Assembly: GCA_905178155.1 (NCBI GenBank)
Contig: CAJINV010000010.1
Location: forward strand, 253,247-317,246
Length of the DNA stretch: 64,000 nt
From: Amoebophrya sp. A120
Lineage: Eukaryota; Sar; Dinophyceae; Syndiniales; Amoebophryaceae
Reading direction: 5' to 3'
Made by a program: the position numbers and the translations under genes. The notes below the pieces were generated by a model. It was not told the DNA's origin. It did no database searches and worked only from the letters and a program-made list of their open reading frames with translations. This document shows, in pieces, positions 10,790-21,883 of the stretch (position 1 is the first letter of the stretch; each line of letters begins with the position of its first letter).

Positions 10790-13700
10790 ACGATACTTTT
10801 GCAATGTCGATACACATCCACGCAAACTGGTGCGGCTCGTGTATCAGAGGAATCGGGCTGGCCACCATGTTGCCGTTTTGGTCGTAATTTACGAGGTTCG
10901 AGTTCACTTGGTTCACTGCGTCGTTCGGGTCTACCGCGGGAAAGCCGTAGTTTTTCTGCAGTTTGTTTACCATGTCATGGTCCAAATTTGCGCTCACATC
11001 AGTGACTTGCTCCCAAAGCGTATCGCGGATGGTGTCGACCAGCTCGTAGGCCTGCATACACTTCTATCACACCAAAAAGTGTTAACGTTAACGGACTTTG
11101 GCATGCAGGAATGCACGAAAAATGAAGCCCAAATCTGTATTGCATAGCATGCACGATAGCGAAGATTTGTCATGCGTGACTGCAATCATGCCCCAGAACC
11201 GTTAACGTTAACACTTTTTTGCCTGGTAACTTCGTGGCCATGCTTTCGACGAATTCCGGCTTCATCGGATTTCCGTCCATTTGGTCAACTGTAAAAATGT
11301 CTGGGTCTGGAAGAATCCAACTTGTCATGCTGATTTTGGATTCCAAAAAAATCTGTATTGCATGAACAGCAAAGAGAGTCCAAGTTTTGCTACACAGAAA
11401 GAGCATTTGTCATGCGGTATAAGCATCAGGTAGCCCTCACAATAAAATCTGTGACGCTAGGGCATGCATCACAGACATCAGGAGTCATGCAAAATGTGCA
11501 TGACAAACCTGGCAATCTTCCAGACCCAGACACTCTTGCATTTGATACATTTGGTCAGAGTCGAAATTCGCGACCGGTATTTGCGTCATCTCCACCTGCG
11601 TCGGCTTGTGAGCGATGTCGTTCCCCTCAGTGTGTTATCAAATGTAAAAATGTCTGGGTCTGGAAGAATGCAACTTGTAATGCGTATTTCAGAACACAGA
11701 AAAGTCTCTCATGCATACGTAGCAAAAGCTGCCCACTTTTTGTCAGCAAAATAGGGGACTTGTCATGCGGATTCGGCATTGCGGAGGCTTCTCGAAACCT
11801 GTGATGCTGGCGCTTCCATGCCAGACCTTCTGTGTCATGCAAAAACAGCATGGCTCTTCCAGACCCAGACATTTTTACATTTGATATGTGTCGCAGGTCA
11901 ATCACGCACAGGTCGCCCAGGTAAAAATCCGTGTCCATGAATTTTGCCCACTCCGTGCACTTCGGGGCGTCGGGCTGAAAAAAGGCGTTAAAAAACTCCG
12001 GGTATTTTTCCGCGCACTGGGTTAAGTTTGTTCCCGTATGCTGTGCAAAAGTATCGCACTCGTACTAATTCTAATTGCAAATATGCATGACAAATAATCT
12101 TCCTCCCAAGAATGTACAACAGCAAGAATACAAAGTCTACTTTTCTTCTTGCGAGTAGAATTTGTAATGCAATTTCTACTAGTACTTTACTTTTGCAATG
12201 CATATCCCGCACCACCACTCAATTCCAGCATGTTCCTTTGCCCCACGTACTCCGAGATGTAGGTCTGCCCGGTGCTGTCGTAATTCAGGGTCATGGACAT
12301 ATCCATGGAAGCACGACGCTGTTGTTCTAATTCAACACGCAGCTCTAGATCTAGTTGTGCTCGACCGGTAGTTCTTGTGTGGTTCATCTTAGACAACTGC
12401 TGCTGCTGTTCCTTGCTGTGATACAGGTGGTCCAACCTCGACAACCGGCGGTCCATTTGCAAAAACTGCTGCTGATCATGATGAAGATCGTCCAACATCA
12501 TCTGTGTGCCTGCTTGCGAAACAACTTGATGACCTTTGTTGTTTGCAGTACTACTTGTACTGGTAGATTCCGCTCTTTCCTCATTCCTAGATGAAGAGAG
12601 AGGATGTTGAACAGCCCTACGCTGGTGCAGGCCAAGAAGCCGGTCGCGGAGCAGCTGCTTGTTAATATCGAAAAACTTGCTGCCATTGCTGTTGCCCGCC
12701 GTGTTTTTTGTCGCACTAGAAGGAACGAGGTGCAACGAGCCGACGGCAGACGACATTGGAAAGACGAAGCGATTGTTTCTTTCCAGAAAAGACGAGGAGC
12801 GAGAGAATTGCGAGTCGTCCCCCAAGGTTGCCGTGTTACAGGCCCGCGACTTGCACGCCGCCGAGTACAGTCCGGGTTTCCCTTCCGTCCGGGTTGCCCC
12901 TCCCACCTTGCCGCCTTTTGGCCAGCACCAACCGGACACGTAGGGCCGCTCATCGGCCGTAAAAACAGTCCCATCGGTTGTGCCGTAGGTAAACAGCACG
13001 CAGTCTGTATGGATGTGTCAGGATTGAAATCGACAAAGTTGAAATGATTTGCCATGCATAAAAATGCAAGAACGCAAAAACTGTCTCTATTGCGGAGGAC
13101 GCTAGGGAGGCAGATTGTAAGCCTGCTGACGTGTAAAAATAGAGCTCCTAAAGTAGCATGACAAAAGGCGCCGCCCTTACCCAAACAGCATGACAAACTG
13201 GATTTATGTTCTACCCAAATTTGTCATGCGCCACTTGGAAAATGGGCGTCAATTGGCATCCGTTTTATGCATCACAAGCTCTTTCAACTTTGAGGATTTC
13301 AATCCTGACGTTTCCATAGTCTGGCATTTTGTCGCAGATGTATTTGCACATGTACATGAATTCCCGGTTGTTCGGGACCGAGGTGCATCCTGTGCAAAAG
13401 TATCGTACTCGTACTGATTGCGTTTATCCATTACAAATCTTTTTCTTAAGGAAAATCCGCATTACAAATTCAATTTGTAAAAATGCTAAGTCAATTTGTA
13501 ATGCAAGTTATCCTAGTACGATACTTTTGCAATGCATAAGGTGGCCTTGTTCATGCTGTCCACTGGATCCGTCCACAGCCAGGATGTGGTTTTGTCGATC
13601 GTGAAAAGGTAGTTCTCCACAAAGTGTCTCAAGTTCGGCGGGTGACGAAGTCTCGGCGGTTGTGCAACTCCCTGGTAGCCATCTTGGGTATCGTCCTATC

Positions 13701-15689
13701 CAAGCAAAAAGGATTTATTATAGGAGTAACTTTTTTTGGAGGAACAGCAACTACAAATCTGTCCTGTGGCATGAGAGCAAAAACCCAAAGCTGTCATGCG
13801 CACATATGACCATGTCAAAACGCGCTTGAATGGACCTTGCAACGCATGTCCAGAATGACCACAGACCGACGCAATCATCTTGCGTGTTGCGCATCACAAA
13901 GAAGTTCCACTAACAATCATGTTTTTTTCCTGGATATGTCCGCCTCGGTTTCGTAAAGGATAAAGTCCCACTTCATTCGGTCCACATCCTCGATGCTGTG
14001 CGTGTCACTTCTCACGTAAGCGTGCTGCTGCATCACCATGAGCTGCCTTCTGACAATGTCGATTTCGTCGTAGTATGTTTTGCACAAGGCTGCCTGTTCG
14101 TCGATGTAAGCTTCTGTCAAGATTGGCTCCCCTTTGTCGTCGAGCTGCTCGAAGTTTTTCTGATTGACGTCTTTCATGTCATCCACGCTCTGCGATTCGA
14201 CGTTCGGATCTAGGTCGACTTTGCACAAGTCCCCCAGAAAGTAGTCCACAGCCGGAATTTGCGTTGTCCACGCCGATTTGTCGCAGTCAAGAGCCCCGGT
14301 CGCGTAACCGTCACTGGCATCACCCCCGAGTCTGTTATTCAACTCGTGCCATGGCGTGGCTATGGCTTGATCCGCGGTGATGCTGATGCCAAGGTCAGAC
14401 CCTTGTTGATTGGCCGCACTGGTTCCCATCATCGTTTCCCAGTCAAATTTCGATTCGTCGAGGTTACTTGAGGTAGAATCTGAACCGGTTTGTTGAGTCG
14501 ATGTTGGGGTGCCTTGTAGCTGTCCTTTATCTCCCTGCCCCGCCGAAGAAGTTGTTCCATTTGCGTCCTGCTTCTCCAGGCGTGTCGGTATACCCTGGTT
14601 CCCAAGCTCTTCCTCGCCGGCGCAGCAGGAGGAAGAGGGTTCATCTGCGTGTAGTACCCCCTGACCCGGAGGATGGCTGACCGTGTTCTTTTTGGCAGAG
14701 CTCGCGGATCTTCCCGTGGTCAACGTCCCTTCGTGTTCGTTTAGTTTTTTCTTCTTTATTTTGTGCTCCGCAAAACGCTGTATGAACCCGGTGCCGGTAG
14801 CAGGCTCAGATTTCTGTCCACCCACGACCAGTTGTTCCGCATCTGGTCTGCCTTCTGTCCTCGTGCTATCGCTATGATCCATGGAAGTAGTACTACTACC
14901 AGCAAATGCACTAGCTGCACGTCGACTTCTCGAGGGTGCGCTCGTGGAGTTGGAGGCATCTGAATCTGTACTACTAGGATCATGATGGTCCAGGTTATTT
15001 GACGCTTGGTCTCGTTCACCTGCTTCCTCGAACTTAGAATCTACATCATGTTCCTCGTGGTCTTCTACTGGTCTTCTACTCCTGCCTATTGATCCCGATC
15101 CGTTTCCGTTTTTAGTGCCACTACTAGGTCCACTGCTCCTGCTTCTACTCCCCACCACAGACGTGCGGTGCAACTGGGCCGAATTCTTGCGCTTTGACAC
15201 AGAGACTGTAACGGCGGAAACGTGAACTAGGGGGAGAAACTGCTGAATTATAGTAAACGTCGTCGTCGTGGTAATCGTTCTCGATTCCTCGAGAACAATT
15301 ATACAACAGATGTAGCCCAACAGCAGCAGCGCAACAATTTGCGCCAGCACTGAGCAAGGCCGTCCTGGGGGTCGCCTACGTCCAAAGCTGCGGAGGTCGT
15401 GCCCTCGTCTTTTGACCCGCTTCCTGCTTCCCAACCGTGTTCTTGGTGTAGTCCTACAGCAGGAGATGAGATGATAATATCTGCTCGTCTTCAGTAGCTC
15501 CTGCTTGGTGATGTGAGGAGCGATGCGTTTCCTCATCACTGCGAGGAGCGATTCGTTTTTTAGCTGCATGGTTTCGTGTGCTGTTCCTCGTGAGGAGCGG
15601 TCATGTTGGTGCGCAGACCCAGCACCAGCTGCATTGTTCCCACAAGAAGAAGCTTTTTCTAATTTGTTCTTCATATTTCTCTTCCACAC
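10790..15689 (-). CDS. Membrane-anchored protein with two related Cys modules, 3' end outside window
   Basis: I do not recognise the family. Removing seven introner-like elements (each with one 5-bp duplication) and one GT/AG intron gives at least 1110 continuous codons. Exon 1 (15689-13937) carries a hydrophobic segment (LLLLGYICCIIVL), then a Ser/Thr/acid-rich linker. Two modules follow. Module 1 has VDYFLGDLCKVDL, ALCKTYYDEIDIVRRQL and EFMYMCKYICDKMP. Module 2 has TDFYLGDLCVIDL, KCMQAYELVDTIRDTL and QFAWMCIDIAK. The order is the same, so the protein arose by internal duplication. A Gln/His-rich spacer and a Cys/Trp patch (VSGWCWPKGGK) lie between. It is probably a type II membrane or secreted protein with a disulphide-bonded ectodomain. 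Exons in order: 15689-13937, 13691-13539, 13380-13319, 13002-12205, 12031-11887, 11630-11548, 11277-11215, 11063-10790; the gene then enters introner B0. Confidence 0.75.
11064..11214 (-). mobile_element. Introner E1, family E (GT/AG type)
   Basis: This 151-bp intron, read on the host strand, starts GTGTTAACG and ends TGATAG. Inverted arms AAAAAGTGTTAACGTTAACGG lie at each end and contain the palindrome GTTAACGTTAAC. Unlike the other families it supplies a usable GT...AG pair, and splicing there keeps the frame (LPGKK then KCMQAY). The internal core TTTGTCATGC is present. Confidence 0.75.
11283..11547. mobile_element. Introner C2, family C
   Basis: 265 bp. The termini carry GTCTGGGTCTGGAAG and its inverse; the left tip has drifted from TATC to GGTC. 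TSD CATTT on both sides. It sits in the host between ...SDQM and DGNPM.... Removal with one TSD restores the frame. Confidence 0.9.
11636..11886. mobile_element. Introner C1, family C
   Basis: 251 bp with termini TATCAAATGTAAAAATGTC and inverse. TSD TGTGT on both sides. Host residues flanking the joint are DLRH and TEGND. None of the possible cut positions within the duplication gives GT...AG on the host strand. Confidence 0.95.
12037..12204. mobile_element. Introner A2, family A
   Basis: 168 bp; ends TATGCTGTGCAAAAG and TTTTGCAATGCATA. TSD TCCCG, perfect. Host joint GGAG/TNLTQC. The core is the GCATGACAAA/GCATTACAAA variant pair. Confidence 0.95.
13008..13318. mobile_element. Introner B1, family B
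   Basis: 311 bp; ends TATGGATGTGTCAGG and CCTGACGTTTCCATA. TSD GTCTG, perfect. It splits host CDKMPD from CVLFTYG. Its interior runs in the opposite direction to that of B2 and B3, so insertion is tolerated either way round. Confidence 0.95.
13386..13538. mobile_element. Introner A1, family A
   Basis: 153 bp; ends CATCCTGTGCAAAAG (first base mutated) and CTTTTGCAATGCATA. TSD AGGTG, perfect. Host joint MNKAT/SVPNN. Confidence 0.95.
13697..13936. mobile_element. Introner F1, family F
   Basis: 240 bp; ends TATCCAAGC and CCTGGATA, matching F2 at 33701. The duplication is CGTCC/TGTCC (4 of 5). Host joint ETEAD/DTQDG in frame. Internal GCATGACAAA-like words are degenerate. Confidence 0.8.
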
Positions 15690-17599
15690 GCATTTGACCT
15701 TCAGTTGTCGACCTCCGAATAAAGCACTAGATGCTTGCTTTGCTGGGCTGTACTTGTCCTGCGGCCAAGCACTCCATGGCGATTTTCATTTTCATCTTCA
15801 GAGGGCGGCATTTATTCTTGTCATGCTTGCATGCACATGCATATGCAACAAGCATGATTGAGCCCCTCGAGCTCCTGAAGAAAAAGAAATTTGATTCAAC
15901 ACTAGGACGAGGAAGTAGTACGGAGCTCCTTGTTGTTCTAATTCTAATATCAAGACGTGAAATAAAAATGGAGCGTCGATGTTGGAGTGACGAAGTAGTT
16001 TGGAACATGAAACTTGTTTGAAATATAAATTCATTACGACGACCTCGACCACGACCCAGGCGCCATCCACAACACCATCCTGAAGGTAACATCTGACACT
16101 GACACGACCTGAACTACACGAACACCTCCATATGAAATCCGATCATAATTCTGATCCTTGTTTGCAAGATTCACACGACGAATTTTCACGACGTATAGGA
16201 TTCTTCATGCTGATGTTTCAGTGGACGAGTGGACGTCCTTCATTATCCCCTGACGAGGATTTCTTTGCAAAAAGAGGAACAAATACCATCCCACGATATG
16301 AAAATGGAAAATGACGAAGCGAAGACGATTTCCATTTCTTGGAGCCGGTAGATCAGCAGACAGAAAGGTGAGCAAGTACGAACTTCTCTAGAAGGACCGA
16401 AATGAAGTACTTAGCTGCGATGTCATCATGATGTCCCTAAGAACGGGGAAACTGAACAAGACGCTCGTGAACACAAGAACCAGCTCGCTTCTGCTTGAGC
16501 TATGCGTTTATGGTACTTACGCTCTTCTATTTGCTTATTTCTTTTTTGGTTGATTATGATTTTCATCCGACCTGCAACTGTGTTTCTGTTTCTTTCTGTG
16601 TAGCAGTTTACTCCTCCTGCTGTATTCTATGTATATGGCCAACGATCAAGTCAAAACTGTAGGCGCATATATGTTCTAATTTTATATGTAGTTGTTCTTT
16701 TGCGTCACTCCTTTTGAGCAACATAGAATTTCGTTTCAAAAAATACGTAACCTACTGTTCCCTGCGACAGAGCCACCGCCGCGTAAAGTTAGAGGTACAA
16801 CTGGGAATATGTTCTTGTAGAGAAAAAGTGTACTCTGCGAGTTCGACTACTAAAAGCTGGAATAGGAATACACATATTGATATTCCGTGCGGTTATTTCA
16901 TCGGCGTTGTGCCATACTCGTGTCAACAAACTAACGTGGTCCTACCCTGCGGCTGCGGCCATGTTGTGTTGTCATAATTTGAAGCCTAATTCCAAGGGCA
17001 AGCACAGTCGGAATCTATCCCATTTCCAAGCTGTAAGTATGTACTTTTTCATGATGCTGCATGCTGCTGAGCCAGATGCTCACTAATTACTAATACTTTT
17101 GATGAAGTAAAGAGAGAACCACGAGGACTCAAAGCATCATGAAGGGTTCAAAACATCAATAAATGTCGCTCCTCCGGGACGATGATCTACTCGGGCGCAA
17201 TATGATTCAACGCACTACTGCCCCGAGCTCCTCGTCCGTCCTTGGGGCAACTTGAAGTAGAAGCTTGTTGCTCGACATGGTCGACAACCAGAGGAGCTGC
17301 GACAGGTCTACAACTAGAACTACATCTTCTTCTTCACTGCACAAGCGCATAGAGCACAAGCAAAAGCTTGTTATTTCTACTACACCCTAGAAATGCAGAG
17401 AGATGTTGAGGCCTCATTTTCGAATCAAAAGGTGTTGCAGTACCGGGTACGATCTAGTACTAAGTCTCGTAGAAAGACAAAGATCCAAAGATGAAGATGA
17501 ACCCTTGAGGCGCTGCTCGACAAGAATAAATCAGGCCTTCTTGCTACTTTTTTTTACTCATTTTGCAACTAACGAGCAACTACACTAATGTCGCCACTT
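15690..17599. other. Intergenic region without recognised gene
   Basis: This is AT-rich sequence between two minus-strand genes, so it should hold the 5' region of the 10790-15689 gene and the 3' region of the 17600-21883 gene. Short open frames are not supported by composition or motifs. Pyrimidine-rich runs and AGTAGTACTAC-type words recur. No introner ends were found. Confidence 0.5.
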
Positions 17600-20500
17600 C
17601 TAGATATCGCCCAAAAACCGGTTTTGCTGCACCACTGGCAGGGCAGCCACCGCCTTTGCTACCACTTCCTTCCACGGAGCTGATAAACCTTCCGCAGAAC
17701 AACAAGAACTACCTGCGAAATCATCACTCCTTTCCGACGAAAGTACATCCTCGAAGCTGAAGCTGCTGATGTCCGCAGTAGACGTGGTAGATGTGGACCT
17801 ACTGGTACAACTACCACCTCCGCTGCTAGTACTTGTCATAATTTTCAACTTCCCGAGGAGGTCCGCAAACTTGCCCAAGATTTTTTTGTCCACCTCATCC
17901 AATTCCTTCTCCAGCCTCAGTACCCCCGCGTCTTGATGCAACAGTCTGTGCAATTTCGAAACGGCACGGATCACGTTCAGCACCTCAGACAATTCCGCCT
18001 GCACATTAGCGTATCCGTAGAGCTCCTGACAAGCATTTTTCCGCCCGATTCGAATCCCCGCCTGGGCTTTACTCCTCGGGAGCTTCTCGAACAGGGTTTT
18101 TGGGTTTTGAGTCGAAGTTGTGGGTGATACAGCTTGTGATGCTGTTGATGTTGTAGTACTGGCGGCAGTGGGACTGGGACCTCCTGTTCCATGCGGCGTG
18201 GTTTCCTTTTCTTGAGTTGCAGTCCTGCTTGAAGAAGGCGCGACGAGCGGACTACTTCTCGTGCTGCCGGCGAAAACCGCGACTTTGGTTCTCACGTCAT
18301 GCTTCAACTCTTCTAACTCGTATGGATTGCAAAAGTGTCTGGGTCTGGAAGAATTGGAACTTGTCATGCGATTTCTGGAACAGTTAAAAATTTGTGTTGC
18401 ATAAGCACCAAAAGCCTCCCATAATTTCTTGCTACGCAAATAGGGAATTTCCCATGCGGGATTGACATCAGGAGGCCTGCGCAAGACCTGTAATGCTTTT
18501 GCGTGCAGTATAGCCCAGTTGCGTGATCCAGAAGATGCATGACAAACTCCTGCAATCTTCCAGACCCAGACATTTTTACATTTGATAACTCACGGTGCTT
18601 CGCCAGTCGTCGCGTCTTCGCGTTGTCCTTCAAATAAAGTCCTGGAAAGACGACGGCACTAGCAGGTTCTTGTTCATCAGGTAGACTTAGTTGTACGGGA
18701 CCACCAGCTCCTGCACCACTCGCTGCAGATAAATATTTTGAAGGATACCCCGCCGCGGCCGCAGCATTCAGCGCCATTTTCTTGAAAAGCAAATCCTTGA
18801 AGCTCCTCAAATTCAACATCCTTCTCACCTCATCATCCTCCAGGAACCGTTCGACTGCGGCGGCCTTGCTAACGTTTGGCAAGGTCATCCGGAGGACGGA
18901 GGTGGGGCCTCGAGATGAAGTGCAGTCGGACGAACCACCGTAACAAGACTGGCTCGTATCACTAGTACAGATCTCCCAATTGTACTTGAAACTACCCGCA
19001 TAATTTTCCTCCAGATAGCTCGTCAGTGCCGCCTGCAGGCGAAGCTGGGCTCGCGTGATTTTAATATTCCACCTTTCGACGTCGTTCATCCTCATCGCGT
19101 GTTGTACTTGTAGTTCCGCTGCTGCTTCTTCATCCACCAGCGGTACTGATGTCATGGACGACACTGTAGGCCCCCGCTGCACAGGCATGTTCGGCCAAAC
19201 CCAGTCAGCACGGAGCGCCGGCGCGAGCTCGTTATTGTCTACCTTCCGAAGCAAAGTCTCTGCGTCGTAGAAAACGACTGGATCAACGTCATATGTACAC
19301 GTAGTTTTTCTTTTTGCAGCTTCGTCGGTTTTGCTTTTCGACGTCGACGTCGCACTGGCTTTAATGTTCTTCAGAGGAGCGCCCTCTTGTTCTCTCAGTT
19401 TCTTCGCAAATTCTTCTAGTTCCCTCTTCAGCAAAGAGGCCGAATCTACTGCTGCTGCTGGTCCTGGTGCCTCGTCCAAGAACATGTTGGTCCTCTTCTT
19501 CATCTTCGACAATCTCGATTTTTTATTTTCGACTTCCACGCTCTTGGTCTTCCTCATCTTGCTTTCTTGTGCTGCTAGCGCGTAAGTTTCCTTTCGGGAT
19601 GTGAAGTGGAGCTTGATGTTTTCCCCGAATTCCGCTCTTCCTTCTGCAGTGAAGACCTTTTCTTCCGCAAATCTCAGCAAGACGCTGAAGCCGTCCACTT
19701 GTAGTGCGTGTTGCTCTTGTCCTTGTTCAACAAAACCTAGTTGATGCCGTTCTTGCGTGGACCTACTACTTCTCGCTGCTACTGCTGCGTATGTCCACGC
19801 ACCTGCTATCATTAATCCGGGCGGCGGTTGTTGTAGTGTGGCCGACGAGGACGTCCACCTGGTCGCGTGATAGAGAGGTCCTGCAGCTGCTGGTGCTGCT
19901 CCTCCTGCTCCCCGGCTGGAAGATGAAGCTTGTGCTTGCTCCACCGGTGGCGAGCTGCGGCTTTTGATGTCTTTCATATCCCGCAACGCGAACTCTTTGA
20001 TCACTCTGCCGCCGAACCCTTGGACATAAGCACCGTTCACGTAAATTCCCGGGCTGGTCTTTGGATCGTAAAAATTATTATACGAAGAATTTTTAATATC
20101 GGAGGACGACTCGCGGTGGTCAACAACATCCAGAGCTGATGTAGCTTGGTCCTCGTCGACGTTCTCTTTGTCGTCCAGATAATTCTTTGCTAGAAGTTCC
20201 ACATCGGCTCCTCGCTGTTCCACTCCCGCCAGCCGCTTGTAGCCCTCCTCAAACTTTTTCGCAACCACGGACGGATTTTCCGCACTGACGGGGAGCACCG
20301 TCGTGGTCGCAGCTGCCCCGGTTGCTTGAAAGCGTTTCAGAGCCAAGACGTTTCGCTTGAACTGGGATATTAGCTCCTGGTGACATGTTCTACTTGGTAC
20401 ACGCCGGCTGTTGGTGTTGCTCTCTCTGGTTGTAGTACAACTTGCATTTCCTTCCTGATTCTCGTTTTCCACATTTAGAAGTGCAATACCCTGATCCTGA

Positions 20501-21883
20501 ATCCCATCATCCTCCGCTTCGTCCAGGATGGGGAATAAAAAGGCCTCGTCCAAATCCAGCACAACTAGCGGCTTATTGAGGTACTCCAGCATGGAGCGGA
20601 GAGCGGCCGGCTCATTTAACAATATTTTCTGCGACAGAACATCAACAAGAGGACCCTGCTCACTGGAGCTGGCATTTTTGACGTCGCTTTTCTTGTCCTC
20701 GGAATGATGTTCTACTTGTTGGCCGGCTAGTACTGCTGGTGCTGGTGTTCCAGTGTCTGTTCGGCTTGTTCTTCCATTTGCATCTTCGACTACAGGAGCG
20801 CCAACAATTTCTGCTTCCGCAGGGACCACGTCGAACGCGGAAAAATGATGCTCCTGTTGAGCAGAGACTTTTCTTGGATCTTGGTACAATTTCTGTTCTC
20901 GTTTTCCCGGAATTGTTGTTGTAAACCAAGCCCCTGGAAGGTGATGTTGTTCACCACTGCTGTCTTTTTTCAAGATCCCTTGCAAGGACGAGGGCCTGCT
21001 TATTTCCACACCTGCGGTTGAAGAGGCTGCGCTAGAGCTGCAAGTAGGTGAAGGAGCCGAAGGTTCTTGTTCTTCACTGCAATGGGTCCTCACGCCGAGG
21101 GCCTCAGCACGACTTCCCTGTTCGATGTTAGCCGCGACCCCAAGAACTACACTCGCTTCAGCCTGTAGTGACGCGGCAGCTTGTAGGTCGTGACCGTCCC
21201 GCCTTCGTAGTTCTTGTACAAGAACGTTCTGGGTGGAGTAGTTTTTTTCAAGCTGATATCATTTGTAAAAATGTCTGGGTCCTCTGGAAGAATCCAACTT
21301 GTCTGTCATGCTGATTTTGGATTCTAAACAAATCTGTATTGCATGAGCAGCAAAGAGAGTCCAAGTTTTGCTACACGGAAACACCATTTGTCATGCGGTA
21401 TAGGCATCAGGAAGCCCTCACAAAATCTGTGACGCTAGGGCATGCATCACAGGCATCAGCAGTCATGATGCAAAATGTGCATGACAAACCTGGCAATCTT
21501 CCAGACCCAGACATTTTTACATTTGATAGCTGACGCTTTACTTTCCGTCGTTCCTTTTCTTCGACGTACTGACACAGGAAGTCCCCCAATCCCGGCGGCT
21601 CGCCGTGGGCCTCCGCCGCGGCAGCGGCCGCGTTGGTGGGGGTCTCGCGGTGCGCGATGTGGCCCAGAAACGTCGCCGCGGTGGCGCACCAATCCAGAAG
21701 CTGGGGCGGGGTCGTGTGGGTCGTGGGGGCCGTGGGGGTGGTACTGGTAGTGTAGTTCTTCGCCGTTTTATTGGTACTAGCGGCGGAGGAAGTAGTTGTA
21801 GAAGTACTACACGCTGCGTCTTTCGTAAGAACAAGACCAGAAGTTTTTGCAGCTTCATCAAGAACACCGTAGACGACGGTCAT
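17600..21883 (-). CDS. HAD-like protein, Cof-type paralogue with lost motif IV
   Basis: A divergent, enlarged relative of the gene at 29108-32468. Removing two family-C introners gives 1245 codons including the stop. Shared landmarks in order: VLDLDEAFLF (motif I region, about 20560), ISQFKRNVLALKRF, GIYVNGAYVQGFGGRVI (about 20035), NIKLHFTSRKETYAL, VSKAAAVERFLEDDEV (motif III Lys region, about 18860), TKVAVFAGSTRSS (about 18285), and a tail ANVQAELSEVLNVI. Where the paralogue has the metal-binding GDAAND, this protein has AGSTRS, so a phosphatase reaction is unlikely; a structural or regulatory role is inferred. Long Ser/Ala-rich inserts separate the landmarks. The start at 21883 (MTVVYGVLDE) was chosen as the first Met of the conserved-looking part; an in-frame Met at 22030 is possible. 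Exons: 21883-21529, 21251-18588, 18315-17600. Confidence 0.75.
18321..18587. mobile_element. Introner C5, family C
   Basis: 267 bp; the left tip TATGGATTGCAAAAGTGTC is diverged, the right tip CATTTGATA intact. Duplication ACTCG/ACTCA. Joint AKHRE/LEELKHD in frame. Confidence 0.9.
21257..21528. mobile_element. Introner C6, family C
   Basis: 272 bp; ends TATCATTTG and CATTTGATA. TSD GCTGA, perfect. Joint KVKRQ/LEKNYST in frame. Confidence 0.95.
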
